DNA of 64,000 nt from Chachezhania antarctica. GTDB taxonomy: Bacteria > Pseudomonadota > Alphaproteobacteria > Rhodobacterales > Rhodobacteraceae. A program made the position numbers and the translations under genes. Numbering within the stretch: the stretch's first letter is position 1; the number at the start of each line of letters is the position of its first letter. The stretch is from assembly GCF_003646465.1 (NCBI RefSeq), contig NZ_QZEX01000010.1:1-64000 (forward strand), in the 5' to 3' direction. The notes under the pieces are model-generated. The model did no database searches. It was given only the letters and a program-made list of their open reading frames with translations, and was not told the DNA's origin. Positions 51,028 to 58,910 of this stretch are shown here, piece by piece.

Positions 51028-51516
51028 TTAACTACCACACCGCTCCAATTGGAAGTTCTGATAGCGCTCGTTTACATCTGACCAATCGCTGCGACGGTAT
51101 TTGCGAAAGACGCTGAAATCGCTGGTAGTTGCATCCTGCGCCGGTTTGCCAATTCGTTCCTGCGTAAACGCATCGAGCGACCCGAGATCATAGATGCAGC
51201 CGCAGAAGCCCTGCGACATTGCAAGCTCTCTCAGGTCGGTGCCGAAGCCCCATCGAACCGCTCCACGGAAAATCTCGTTGCCGAAAAACTCAGTGTCCGG
51301 ATAGCTGAAGGTGCAGGTTTGCGGCTTCGGGAACATCAAGAGCCCTCTTGCCTGTACCTCGCGCATGAGATCGAGGAGGCGTTCTTCCTCCCCATTTTCG
51401 GTGGCAGTGACGACCTCCCCGAGCAACGTATCGTCGGGCAGGTCTTGCAAGTCTTCCGCCCAGGCACTGCCTGCCAGGGCGATGAAAACTGCAAGTGCTT
51501 TGAGTGATGTATTCAA
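51028..51516 (-). CDS. Exported protein in the virB operon
   Basis: 162 residues with a signal peptide (MNTSLKALAVFIALAGSAWA) and an acidic, helical mature part; four cysteines (including FCGCIYD) could form disulphides. No VirB match is certain; it occupies the slot between virB5 and virB6, where other systems have EexN/VirB7-like small proteins, but it lacks a lipobox. It may act in pilus assembly or surface exclusion. Confidence 0.65.
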   Translation of the reverse strand: MNTSLKALAVFIALAGSAWAEDLQDLPDDTLLGEVVTATENGEEERLLDLMREVQARGLLMFPKPQTCTFSYPDTEFFGNEIFRGAVRWGFGTDLRELAMSQGFCGCIYDLGSLDAFTQERIGKPAQDATTSDFSVFRKYRRSDWSDVNERYQNFQLERCGS

Positions 51517-51519
51517 GGG

Positions 51520-52329
51520 TCAGTCCTCGGCGCCGGAAAAATCAAAGAAGGAGCGTGTGCGCGCCTGCTCGGCCGCGAAATCAATGCCGTTTTGACCTTG
51601 CGCCAAGCCTTGGGCGGCATTCAGGCGCCACATCTGGCCCAGCATGTAATTCGTCTCCGCGGCCATACGCGTGTTGAGATCGATCGATTCCTTGAGCGTT
51701 TCCTGATCGCCAATCGCTTCCACCAGCCCATCGATACGCTCGATGCTCTGGGCGGCTTCCTCGTAGGAAATTTGGGCTTGCCCGATAATCATGGCATTGG
51801 CAGCCGCCAGATCGGCTATGGCAGCGCCTTGCGGGTTCCCGGCGTCGTTCAGCTCGGTGAGTTTTTCCGAGGTGAACCCCGCACTGGCCATCGTCTCGCG
51901 CATGGCATCGGCGGCCCGGCGCTCTCCCATGGTGACGTCGCCATCGAGCAGATCGTCCAGCAGGCTGTCAAAATCCCCGAGCGACAGACTGTCCATGAAA
52001 CCCGATAGATCGGTGATCTTCTGGGCGCGGGCACGCAGGTCCTCCACATCGTTGTAAAGGGCTGCGATTTCATTCAGGCCGGTAATTGAACCCAGGACGT
52101 CATCAAGAAGGCCCTGAATAACAGTGAGGCGCTCGATCTGGGTGCGCAATTCCTCGATTTGCTGAAGCTGGTTTTCCGCATCGCGCAGCGCGGCCTGCAG
52201 CTGCTCGATATTCTGCGCGAGGTTCGATCCATCGATCACTGGCACGCCCTGAGCGAAAGCAGGGGGCAGGTGAGCCGCCATGAGCGTGCCCGCGACAAGG
52301 ATAGCGGCAAGGCGGGTCTCAGCCTTCAT
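51520..52329 (-). CDS. virB5: VirB5 minor pilin
   Basis: 269 residues. A signal peptide ends before QGVPVIDGSNLAQNIEQL, the opening shared by Rhodobacter-type VirB5 proteins, then long amphipathic helices (LQQIEELRTQIERLTVIQGLLDDVLG) and a C-terminal helix with LGQMWRLNAAQGLAQGQ. VirB5 sits at the pilus tip. The QGVPVIDGSNLA motif also begins the mature part of the upstream lytic transglycosylase, which suggests a duplicated or borrowed N-terminal domain. It overlaps that gene by 11 bases. Confidence 0.85.
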   Translation of the reverse strand: MKAETRLAAILVAGTLMAAHLPPAFAQGVPVIDGSNLAQNIEQLQAALRDAENQLQQIEELRTQIERLTVIQGLLDDVLGSITGLNEIAALYNDVEDLRARAQKITDLSGFMDSLSLGDFDSLLDDLLDGDVTMGERRAADAMRETMASAGFTSEKLTELNDAGNPQGAAIADLAAANAMIIGQAQISYEEAAQSIERIDGLVEAIGDQETLKESIDLNTRMAAETNYMLGQMWRLNAAQGLAQGQNGIDFAAEQARTRSFFDFSGAED

Positions 52330-53437
52330 CGGAATACCTCCAGAAAGTGGATTGCTCCAGGTGATCGGCGGCCTCGGTCAAACCTTGTGCCGCTTCGACT
52401 TTCACGTGGGCCGCGCGCAGACGCAGTGTCAGCGCCATGAGCCGCGCCCGTTCAGCAAGCATATAGGTGGAGCGGTCCAGCGCCTCTTTTGCGTTACGGG
52501 GCGGATCTTCACGCAAAAGCGCCGCGATCCTCGTCATGGCCTGATCGATCTGTGTGCCCATGTAGGCGCCATAGCCGACCGAGGCATCCGCCCAGTTGCC
52601 CCAGGCGGCCGAGGCGCCATCGAAGCCCGCCAGTGACCCCGTCATTTCGACGCCGGTGATGGTGCCAAGATAGTCGTTGTAATAGCCGTTGATGCGCCGG
52701 ACGTAGGTCTGGGTTTCCTCGAAAGGAGGCACACCACCATATTCGAGAACACGGCCGGGGCCTGCATTATAGGCCGCCAGAGCGTGGTCAATCCGACCGA
52801 AGCGGTTCAGTTGCGTGAGAATGTAGCGTGCGCCACCGTCCAAGTTTTCCCAAGGATCATACGGGTTCACACCGAGATCCGATGCTGTGCCCGGCATCAG
52901 CTGGCAAAAACCGCGCGCCCCCACGTGGGAGACGGCTGCATTGTTGAAACGACTTTCCTGCTTGATCAGTGACTGAAACAGGATACGCCACGTCAGTGGC
53001 GTCAGACCGGCGGCCGCAACACCGGGATGACCCTCATAGCGCCGCGCCACCGTGATGATCATGCGCTCCACGTCGCTTGGCTCACCGAAGAGGCGATCGG
53101 CATCAGGATGATCTTCCTGGGCTGGGTAAGTCTCTGCAGCGCTCGCCCAGCCGGGCCCACCAGCCTCGAACCCACTCAGGTCGGTGACACCGGTGGTCTC
53201 CGCAAGGAAACGCTCATAGGCTTCAAGCTGCTCTTGATAGATATCCGCTTGTTCCTGGCGGGCGTCGCGCTTCTGGCCCTGCCGCAAGGCGTCGCGTGCG
53301 AGCTCTTCCACGCGAGACACAGCGCGGGCAAGGTTGGAGCCATCGATCACTGGTACGCCCTGCGCAGAGGCAAGCGAGCCAAGACCCAGAGCCAACGGAA
53401 TCGCCATTCTAGAAGCTCTGGAAATCACAATGCGCAT
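52319..53437 (-). CDS. VirB5-type N-terminus fused to a lytic transglycosylase
   Basis: 372 residues. A signal peptide (MRIVISRASRMAIPLALGLGSLASA) is followed by QGVPVIDGSNLARAVSRVEEL, nearly identical in its first 12 residues to VirB5. It continues with a coiled region and then an SLT lytic transglycosylase domain: catalytic Glu in LIKQESRFNNAAVSHVGARGFCQLMPGTASDLG (about 166-198) and [17 protein letters not shown] (about 230-246). The C-terminal 100 residues are helical. The operon already has a VirB1-like transglycosylase at 56.5 kb, so this is a second wall-cutting enzyme with a pilin-like targeting domain. ATG 53437 gives a proper basic n-region; ATG 53407 is possible. Confidence 0.8.
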   Translation of the reverse strand: MRIVISRASRMAIPLALGLGSLASAQGVPVIDGSNLARAVSRVEELARDALRQGQKRDARQEQADIYQEQLEAYERFLAETTGVTDLSGFEAGGPGWASAAETYPAQEDHPDADRLFGEPSDVERMIITVARRYEGHPGVAAAGLTPLTWRILFQSLIKQESRFNNAAVSHVGARGFCQLMPGTASDLGVNPYDPWENLDGGARYILTQLNRFGRIDHALAAYNAGPGRVLEYGGVPPFEETQTYVRRINGYYNDYLGTITGVEMTGSLAGFDGASAAWGNWADASVGYGAYMGTQIDQAMTRIAALLREDPPRNAKEALDRSTYMLAERARLMALTLRLRAAHVKVEAAQGLTEAADHLEQSTFWRYSDEG

Positions 53438-53576
53438 TCCGTGAAACAAGGCCGGGGGCAGGGGCCGAGAACGCCATAGCGGGCCGCTCAAAACAGGGCG
53501 ATCGCACGCCTGTTGATGCACCTTCGCAAGCGCTCAGGACCGTCATGGCGACCAACAGAAAAAATCGTGCTTTCAC
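53409..53576 (-). CDS. virB7: VirB7-like small lipoprotein
   Basis: 55 residues from GTG 53576: VKARFFLLVAMTVLSAC is a lipoprotein signal with the lipobox LSAC (cysteine at about residue 17). The mature part is 39 residues with two further cysteines. GGAAGG lies 7 bases before the GTG, which overlaps the virB4 stop (GTGA). Size, lipobox and position right after virB4 fit the VirB7 lipoprotein that partners VirB9, although the sequence is too short to prove it. Confidence 0.6.
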   Translation of the reverse strand: MKARFFLLVAMTVLSACEGASTGVRSPCFERPAMAFSAPAPGLVSRNAHCDFQSF

Positions 53577-55942
53577 ATCATGTCCTTCCAGAATTCTTCT
53601 TTCTTGCGCCAATTGGCAGGCGCTTTTTCCTCGCCGGTCTTGCCGCCACCAAGAACAGTAACCAGACCGCCCAAGCCTGCGAGATCGGTATTGACGAACA
53701 CGCTGTCGGTGCCGGAACGGATCAATGCCAGCCGCAATCCGGCTGTCGGGCTGGAAAGAAAATCCGCCTCGCGCGCATTCAGGCGCAGGATGCTATAATC
53801 CTCCGGATTTGCCCGTGGATTGGGAAACAGGATCTGGGTTGCCACACTTTCCGCGATGATCTGGCCGACCGAACTTTGGTCCAGATGACCCGGTGTCTGG
53901 GTCAACATCATCACCACGCAGTTGCGCTTGCGCATGGTAACCAGCCAGTCATGGAGGCGCTTGACGAAGATATCGTCAGCCAACATCTTCCACGCCTCGT
54001 CGATCACAATAATCGTTGGTCTGCGATCCTCGATCACGCGCTCGATACGGCGGAAGAGATAGGCGAGGAGGGCGGAGCGTTCTGCGTCCTGGTCCAGAAG
54101 TTCGGTCATGTCGAGACCAAGGACATCCTCGCCAATGGCAATCGACTGGGCACTGGGCCTTGAGAAAAGCCAACCGTACCGGCCGGCTTCTGTCCATTCC
54201 CGCACGCGGGACACCAGGTCGCCGTCATCATCGGTAGAAGCCACGAGGCTTGCCAAACCGTCAAAGGTTCTAAGGCCCGGCTCCGCAGCGGCGATCTGAC
54301 GAACCGCCTCGTTCAGTGCTGCGGTCTGGACCGTCTCAAATGGACGGTGGCGGGCCAGAATGTCGCCGAGCCAATCTGTCAGCCAGGCGGCCCCCCGCGC
54401 ATCGGTCTCCGTGGTCATTGGGTTAAAGCCGGTGGGCTGGCCCACCTTGATTTCGCTGTAGCTGCCACCCAAAGCGCGGATCGCCATCTCCAACCCCTGA
54501 TCCTTGTCGAAAACGATGACCCGCGCACCCACTCTGCGGGCCTGCGCCATGAGAAAAGCCGTGCCCAGTGTCTTGCCGGACCCGGTGCGGCCCAGAACAA
54601 GCGTGTGCCCGACGCTTGGCTCATCGGTCCGGCGCCCCGCTTCGTGAAAGTTGAACCGGTAGAGGCTGGAGGTCACGGTCGGGAAGGCCGTGATCGTCTT
54701 GCCCCATGGGCTGGCCTCGGGTCCGCGTCCCGGCCTTGTCTTGTGAAACGCGGCCAGTTCCGCGAAATTGTGCGACGAAACGATCCCGTCACGGATCCGG
54801 TAGGCCCAGTTTCCGGGCGCTTGTGCGAAATAGAGCGCCTTTGCGGCCCAGGATTCCCTTACCAGAACGGCACCGGTCTCTTGCCCCGCCCGCCAGATCT
54901 CGGAAGCTGCCTGTTCCAGTTCCTCGGCGCTGTCACAGAAGACCTGCACGGATGCATGGTGTGTCCCAAAGGTCGACCGGCCGGATGCCACGGCGTCGGC
55001 GGCTTCGATCAATTGCTCTGTCAGGCTGACACCAGCATCCTCGGAGGCACCCCGCTGGCGAAAGGTGCGTTGAATGCGCTCAACCATCTCATTGGCGCGC
55101 CGCGGCGTGAAAGAGTTGGTGATCGTGATGTCATAGGGCAGTTCCAACGCGTCAAGCATGGTTGGCCAGGTGCGACTGGGATAGGATTTTATCCCGAAAA
55201 TCGCGCCGTATCGTGCGCTGTCGCCGCTTTCCAGCCGCATGGTTTTGCCTTGAAAGCTGACGTCGAAATTGCTCATCGTGTCAGCCAACAGTTGCCCGGG
55301 GGCCGCGATGATCTTGCCGTAGCTCTGTCCGTGTACCGCGGCCAACACTGCAAGCCAGTCCCCGCTCGAGACTGTCAGGCGCGCTGCGCCTGCGTCGGAA
55401 TACATCGCCATGAGCAGCGTCATGGCCTCTTCCAGGGCAACAATTCGCGTATCGATGTCTTTCTGGAAATCGCGGCCCCCGCCTAGGGCACCCAGAACCT
55501 TCGAGAATGCCTGCGGCATCGACGGACGCATCAATACTGTCAGCATCAAGGTGCGGGCTTTCAGGTCACGTGCGCGCAGGCTTCTCTGCCACGCCGCGTC
55601 TACCGCATTTGCAAAAGGCATACCGTCAGGCGCAGCAAGGTCCGCGACATCCGGGCGTGATACCTTGTTGATGTGGAAACCGAAACGCTCGCCCAACTGA
55701 CTGACGATCCGGGCAAAGCCTTCACTGATCTCATCGATCCGGGTGTCATCGCTGGTGAAGCTGTCGATCCCGCCAAGCGTGACCGACGCCATCAGATCAC
55801 CCTGCCGCGTCAGGATGACATTGTCTCGCACCGCAGCAATGTAAGGTAGGTGCCGCCCAAGACGCTCGGCTTTCAAGACCTTGTCCCCAAGTGCATCCCG
55901 AACAGCGTTGCTTGCAATCAACCCCCGAAACTCACGCGACAT
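53573..55942 (-). CDS. virB4: VirB4 traffic ATPase
   Basis: 789 residues. Walker A LGRTGSGKTLGTAFL (about 424-438) and Walker B TIIVIDEAWKML (about 617-628) are intact, and the C-terminal RKRNCVVMMLTQTPGHLDQS follows as in all VirB4/TraC proteins. The N-terminal 300 residues are the standard VirB4 helical domain. The start ATG 55942 overlaps the end of virB3 by 11 bases (ATGTCGCGTGA). It powers pilin extraction and substrate transport. Confidence 0.95.
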   Translation of the reverse strand: MSREFRGLIASNAVRDALGDKVLKAERLGRHLPYIAAVRDNVILTRQGDLMASVTLGGIDSFTSDDTRIDEISEGFARIVSQLGERFGFHINKVSRPDVADLAAPDGMPFANAVDAAWQRSLRARDLKARTLMLTVLMRPSMPQAFSKVLGALGGGRDFQKDIDTRIVALEEAMTLLMAMYSDAGAARLTVSSGDWLAVLAAVHGQSYGKIIAAPGQLLADTMSNFDVSFQGKTMRLESGDSARYGAIFGIKSYPSRTWPTMLDALELPYDITITNSFTPRRANEMVERIQRTFRQRGASEDAGVSLTEQLIEAADAVASGRSTFGTHHASVQVFCDSAEELEQAASEIWRAGQETGAVLVRESWAAKALYFAQAPGNWAYRIRDGIVSSHNFAELAAFHKTRPGRGPEASPWGKTITAFPTVTSSLYRFNFHEAGRRTDEPSVGHTLVLGRTGSGKTLGTAFLMAQARRVGARVIVFDKDQGLEMAIRALGGSYSEIKVGQPTGFNPMTTETDARGAAWLTDWLGDILARHRPFETVQTAALNEAVRQIAAAEPGLRTFDGLASLVASTDDDGDLVSRVREWTEAGRYGWLFSRPSAQSIAIGEDVLGLDMTELLDQDAERSALLAYLFRRIERVIEDRRPTIIVIDEAWKMLADDIFVKRLHDWLVTMRKRNCVVMMLTQTPGHLDQSSVGQIIAESVATQILFPNPRANPEDYSILRLNAREADFLSSPTAGLRLALIRSGTDSVFVNTDLAGLGGLVTVLGGGKTGEEKAPANWRKKEEFWKDMM

Positions 55943-56207
55943 AGAAATCGCCCCCATCGCGGGATCGCACACTCGTTCGCGGTGTGCGCGACATCACCAC
56001 GTTCAAAATCTGGAACAGATGTGGATTGCGGTCTGCGACCACCCAAAGCGGTGGGTAGCCCGCGAGGAACACCAGCAGGAACCGCATGTCGTCAACCAGA
56101 ATGAAAGGGATCACGGATGCGAAGACCAGCGCCACAAAATATCCGATCGGGAGACCGAATATCCGTGGCGGCTTGGTCATCCCCAGAAAGAGTGGTGTGT
56201 CGCGCAT
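55932..56207 (-). CDS. virB3: VirB3 inner-membrane protein
   Basis: 91 residues with two transmembrane helices (about 18-36 and 42-57) after a short PRIFGLPIGYF opening typical of VirB3. It is needed for pilus assembly together with VirB4. Overlaps virB4 by 11 bases. Confidence 0.88.
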   Translation of the reverse strand: MRDTPLFLGMTKPPRIFGLPIGYFVALVFASVIPFILVDDMRFLLVFLAGYPPLWVVADRNPHLFQILNVVMSRTPRTSVRSRDGGDFYVA

Positions 56208-56230
56208 GGAGGTCTCTGCGGCCTGTCAGA

Positions 56231-56515
56231 TCAAGGAGCCGCAAAGCCATCGATGATGGTCTCGGCCGAAAAGATCAGCACCACGCCGACAAACACGGCG
56301 ACGAAGATCGGCCAGTTGAGACGCCCGAAAAACATCATGACACCCGATCCCACGAGAGCGAGCACGCCGAGGCCACGACCGATCGGACCCGTCACCGCGT
56401 CGATGATGTTGTCGATCATGTCAGAGACCGGGCTGAGGTCCTGTGCAAGCGCCGGGGCTGCGGCCACTATCAGCAACGCGGCCAATGCCGCCCGGGTATA
56501 GTCGATGCGTTTCAT
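56231..56515 (-). CDS. virB2: VirB2 major pilin
   Basis: 94 residues: a long signal peptide ([24 protein letters not shown]) and a mature pilin of about 70 residues with two hydrophobic helices ([19 protein letters not shown] and [21 protein letters not shown]) around a short polar loop, as in all TrbC/VirB2 proteins. The start overlaps virB1 by 4 bases (ATGA). Confidence 0.88.
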   Translation of the reverse strand: MKRIDYTRAALAALLIVAAAPALAQDLSPVSDMIDNIIDAVTGPIGRGLGVLALVGSGVMMFFGRLNWPIFVAVFVGVVLIFSAETIIDGFAAP

Positions 56516-57195
56516 ATCTGGTCTCCGATGGATTGGGCATAGACGGCCATGACCTTGCGGACATGGCCTTGGGTTTCGCGGTAGGGGGGAATCCCGCCAT
56601 GGCGCGCCACGGCTTCGGGGCCGGCATTATAGGCTGCAAGCGCAAGCTGCGGCGTGCCGAAACGATCAAGTTGTGTCAGCAAGTAGCGGGCGGATCCATG
56701 CAGGTTTTGCTCAGGATCATGCGGATCGACGCCAAGCACGCGCGCAGTGTCCGGCATCAACTGCCCAAGCCCGATTGCGCCGACATGCGACCGCGCGCCT
56801 GGATCAAATGCGCTTTCAATAGCGATGTTGGCGCGAAAGAATGCGAGCCAATCGCGAGAGGACATCCCGGCCCTGCGCAGGGCCGGGTGGTCCACGTAAA
56901 CCGACCCCACATCCAGGATCATAGTCTCGATCGCAGGGCGGCCCGATGGGACCCGAGGCGGAGACAGGCGTGGTGAATCAAGAGGGACGACCTCAGAGCG
57001 TGCGACACCGTCGCTTTGCTCGGGTTGGGGTCTTGCAAAGTCGAGAACGCTACTGGTCAGTCGACCAACACGGTCTGGAGCATCGAGATCGATAACGGAT
57101 TGTGCATAAGTGGAAGGGCCTGAAAGCCCCCAGAGAACGAGGCTAGCCGCTGGTAGGATACCTTGTCGTCTCAAACTCCCACGTGCCTCTCTCAC
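56512..57195 (-). CDS. virB1: VirB1-like lytic transglycosylase
   Basis: 227 residues. SLT domain with the catalytic Glu in [36 protein letters not shown] (about 115-149) and [17 protein letters not shown] (about 180-196). A hydrophobic N-terminus ([19 protein letters not shown]) is the signal. It opens peptidoglycan for the pilus. The neighbouring gene at 57143 starts before it and overlaps by 53 bases. It is one of two transglycosylases in this operon. Confidence 0.88.
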   Translation of the reverse strand: MREARGSLRRQGILPAASLVLWGLSGPSTYAQSVIDLDAPDRVGRLTSSVLDFARPQPEQSDGVARSEVVPLDSPRLSPPRVPSGRPAIETMILDVGSVYVDHPALRRAGMSSRDWLAFFRANIAIESAFDPGARSHVGAIGLGQLMPDTARVLGVDPHDPEQNLHGSARYLLTQLDRFGTPQLALAAYNAGPEAVARHGGIPPYRETQGHVRKVMAVYAQSIGDQI

Positions 57196-57484
57196 CTTCT
57201 CGGAGAGGGCAGCTGAATACCTTTGCGTCGAGCTCCAGGCAGAAGCTCATGAGCCCTGCTGCGGTCTTGAAGACGCGTGGTTTAAGATCCCGGTTGGTCA
57301 CATAGACCGACCGGTGCACACCGCCTTGACCGTCATTGGAGCAGACGAAAACCGTCCAGCCACCCCTATGCGTGTTGCCGCCCTTTTCCGGGGCTTCAAC
57401 GCATTCCACCTCGATCCATGCCCCACCCTCGATCGCCTCTTGCATGTGCGATGTTAGGATCACGGGGTATTTTGTTCCTGCCAT
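57143..57484 (-). CDS. First gene of the virB operon, unknown function
   Basis: 113 residues, no signal peptide, soluble: [20 protein letters not shown], then [30 protein letters not shown] and a short end. Beta-rich; several cysteines. CGGAGG lies 6 bases before ATG 57484. It overlaps virB1 by 53 bases, so frameshift or coupling control is possible. Its position as the lead gene suggests a regulator or assembly factor, but no family is recognised. Confidence 0.6.
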   Translation of the reverse strand: MAGTKYPVILTSHMQEAIEGGAWIEVECVEAPEKGGNTHRGGWTVFVCSNDGQGGVHRSVYVTNRDLKPRVFKTAAGLMSFCLELDAKVFSCPLREGERGTWEFETTRYPTSG

Positions 57485-57681
57485 TTTGCCTCCGAAGGAA
57501 AGAAGTTCCTACGGAAGTAACCTGCTTTTGCACCGCTTCAAACAGTGCATGTCACAAGATATGCGGCGACGTAGCGGAAAACCCGTTAGAAGGTCAATAG
57601 ATATCTTTTGATTGATTACGATATTTTTTCGGTGATAGGTCCGACACACGATTCGCCCCCAGATTGTCGGGAGACCACCAG
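57485..57681. promoter_or_regulatory. Divergent promoter region between the virB operon and exported-protein genes
   Basis: About 200 bases, markedly AT-richer than the flanks, particularly AGATATCTTTTGATTGATTA and ATATTTTTT near 57600-57630. It must hold promoters in both directions. I cannot pick convincing -35/-10 pairs by eye. Confidence 0.4.
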
Positions 57682-57951
57682 ATGTCGCGGTTGCTGGCAT
57701 GTAGCACATTCATCGCCCTAGCGATCCCAGCAAATGCCGAGGCGCTGGCGATGGACTGCGTGTTGCCGTTGCGGCCGGAGCTGGCGGCCTCGCCTGCGCT
57801 CCTGAACGAGTACGGCGACGACATCAGAGCCGAGTTCAACACCTACTTCGATGAGGCACAAACCTATCTGAATTGCCTCGCCGCAGCATCAGCTTCCGCG
57901 CAGGCCGAAGTCCGTCTTGTGCTTGACGCTTACCAGGAGATGTTCCAATGA
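57682..57951 (+). CDS. Small exported protein
   Basis: 89 residues from ATG 57682. A signal peptide (MSRLLACSTFIALAIPANA) is followed by a mature part of about 70 residues with two cysteines (MDCVLPL and LNCLAA) that could be disulphide-linked, and a helical end. No family certain; it resembles small periplasmic proteins found near virB operons. The stop overlaps the start of a tiny frame by 4 bases. Confidence 0.6.
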   Translation: MSRLLACSTFIALAIPANAEALAMDCVLPLRPELAASPALLNEYGDDIRAEFNTYFDEAQTYLNCLAAASASAQAEVRLVLDAYQEMFQ

Positions 57952-58040
57952 AACGACGCGCAAAATATGTCAGCAATTATGACACAATTAACATAAGTCT
58001 GATTATACGCCAACGGGTTAGCGGCGGCGCTCTGTCATGA
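57948..58040 (+). CDS. 30-residue frame linked at both ends by 4-base overlaps
   Basis: An ATG at 57948 overlaps the previous stop (ATGA), and this frame's own stop at 58038-58040 overlaps the next ATG at 58037 (ATGA). It encodes MKRRAKYVSNYDTINISLII followed by ten more residues. Exact coupling at both ends suggests it is translated, at least to carry ribosomes to the next gene. It could also be chance. Confidence 0.35.
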   Translation: MKRRAKYVSNYDTINISLIIRQRVSGGALS

Positions 58041-58690
58041 GGCGGCTTGTGTCAACTGCCGCGATCATCGCGATCGGGCTTACACCGCTTGCTGCCAAAC
58101 CTGCCACCGCACAAGGCTACCAGATCGATTGTGCGATCCTCCTGTGCCTCGCAGGCGGTTGGCCTGCGTCGGTTCCCTGCGCCCGTGCGCGCGCGGAGTT
58201 CATCCGCCGGATCACGCCCTGGCCAGTCGAACCACCGCTGCAGATCTGGCGTTGTCCAATGCGTGCTGAGTTCGAGGCGCCGGACCCGTTTGAGCGCCTC
58301 TACAGGTTGGCGGGGTTCAATCCTGGTCAAGCAGTCTCCCTGCCCCGAGAGCGAGAAACGCTCCAGCTCGCCCAAGCTGTCGGGCGTGCCGCCGATATCG
58401 ATGTGACGGACCCTGCTTTTGATTTCGTCCGCTCCATAGATGTCTTTCAGGTTACGGCACGTCAGAGGGAGGGCCGTGACGATTGCAACAGATATGCTTC
58501 TGTGCGGCGTGGCACGTATGATCAAGACGGCCAATTCCGGTGGCAAAACAGCTCGATAAGTGCCCTTCCTCCAGCCTTCCGAGGGGCCGAGCGATACGGC
58601 CAGAACTGCCCCGATATCTGGGTCCGTGCTGTGTTCGTCGATTGGGAGGATTTTGAGGGCGCCTATGGCTTCGAACAAGTCAACTACTGA
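58037..58690 (+). CDS. Exported cysteine-rich protein (TrbM-like N-terminus)
   Basis: 217 residues. A signal peptide (about 25 residues, ending ATAQ) precedes GYQIDCAILLCLAGGWPASVPCARARAEFIRRITPWPVEPPLQIWRCPM, a Cys-rich block like the TrbM/TraH family of conjugation accessory proteins. The remainder is soluble with a further Cys pair (DDCNRY, QNCPDI). It probably acts in the periplasm for the transfer apparatus. Coupled to the tiny frame upstream by ATGA. Confidence 0.7.
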   Translation: MRRLVSTAAIIAIGLTPLAAKPATAQGYQIDCAILLCLAGGWPASVPCARARAEFIRRITPWPVEPPLQIWRCPMRAEFEAPDPFERLYRLAGFNPGQAVSLPRERETLQLAQAVGRAADIDVTDPAFDFVRSIDVFQVTARQREGRDDCNRYASVRRGTYDQDGQFRWQNSSISALPPAFRGAERYGQNCPDIWVRAVFVDWEDFEGAYGFEQVNY

Positions 58691-58714
58691 TCTCAAACAG
58701 TCACAGGCAAACGA

Positions 58715-58806
58715 TAAAAAAGAAGAAACCCCCGCAAGGCGGCAACCAAGCGAGGGGCTCAAAGAACAACGGAATTGGCGTTCCGTCAGATCAAATCAAA
58801 CTGTGA
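58715..58806 (-). ncRNA. Antisense countertranscript RNA upstream of repC
   Basis: Minus-strand promoter elements TTGCCT (58833-58838) and TAGAAC (58811-58816) are 16 bases apart, and the RNA would start near 58805. It ends at a strong intrinsic terminator: CCCCTCGC...GCGGGGG (58729-58757) followed by TTTCTTCTTTTTT (down to 58715). An internal hairpin ACGGAA-CGCCAA-TTCCGT also forms. The position, size of about 90 bases and antisense orientation match the ctRNA/incA RNAs that limit repC translation in repABC-type plasmids. Its action on repC is inferred from that precedent. Confidence 0.65.
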
Positions 58807-58910
58807 TCTCGTTCTAGCAGTCCCGACAGTCAAGGCAATGAAAAAACGTGTCGCTCGCGGGGACACGGATGCCCTGTTGCAGCCTTGTCCCAATTCACAA
58901 GGACTAGACA

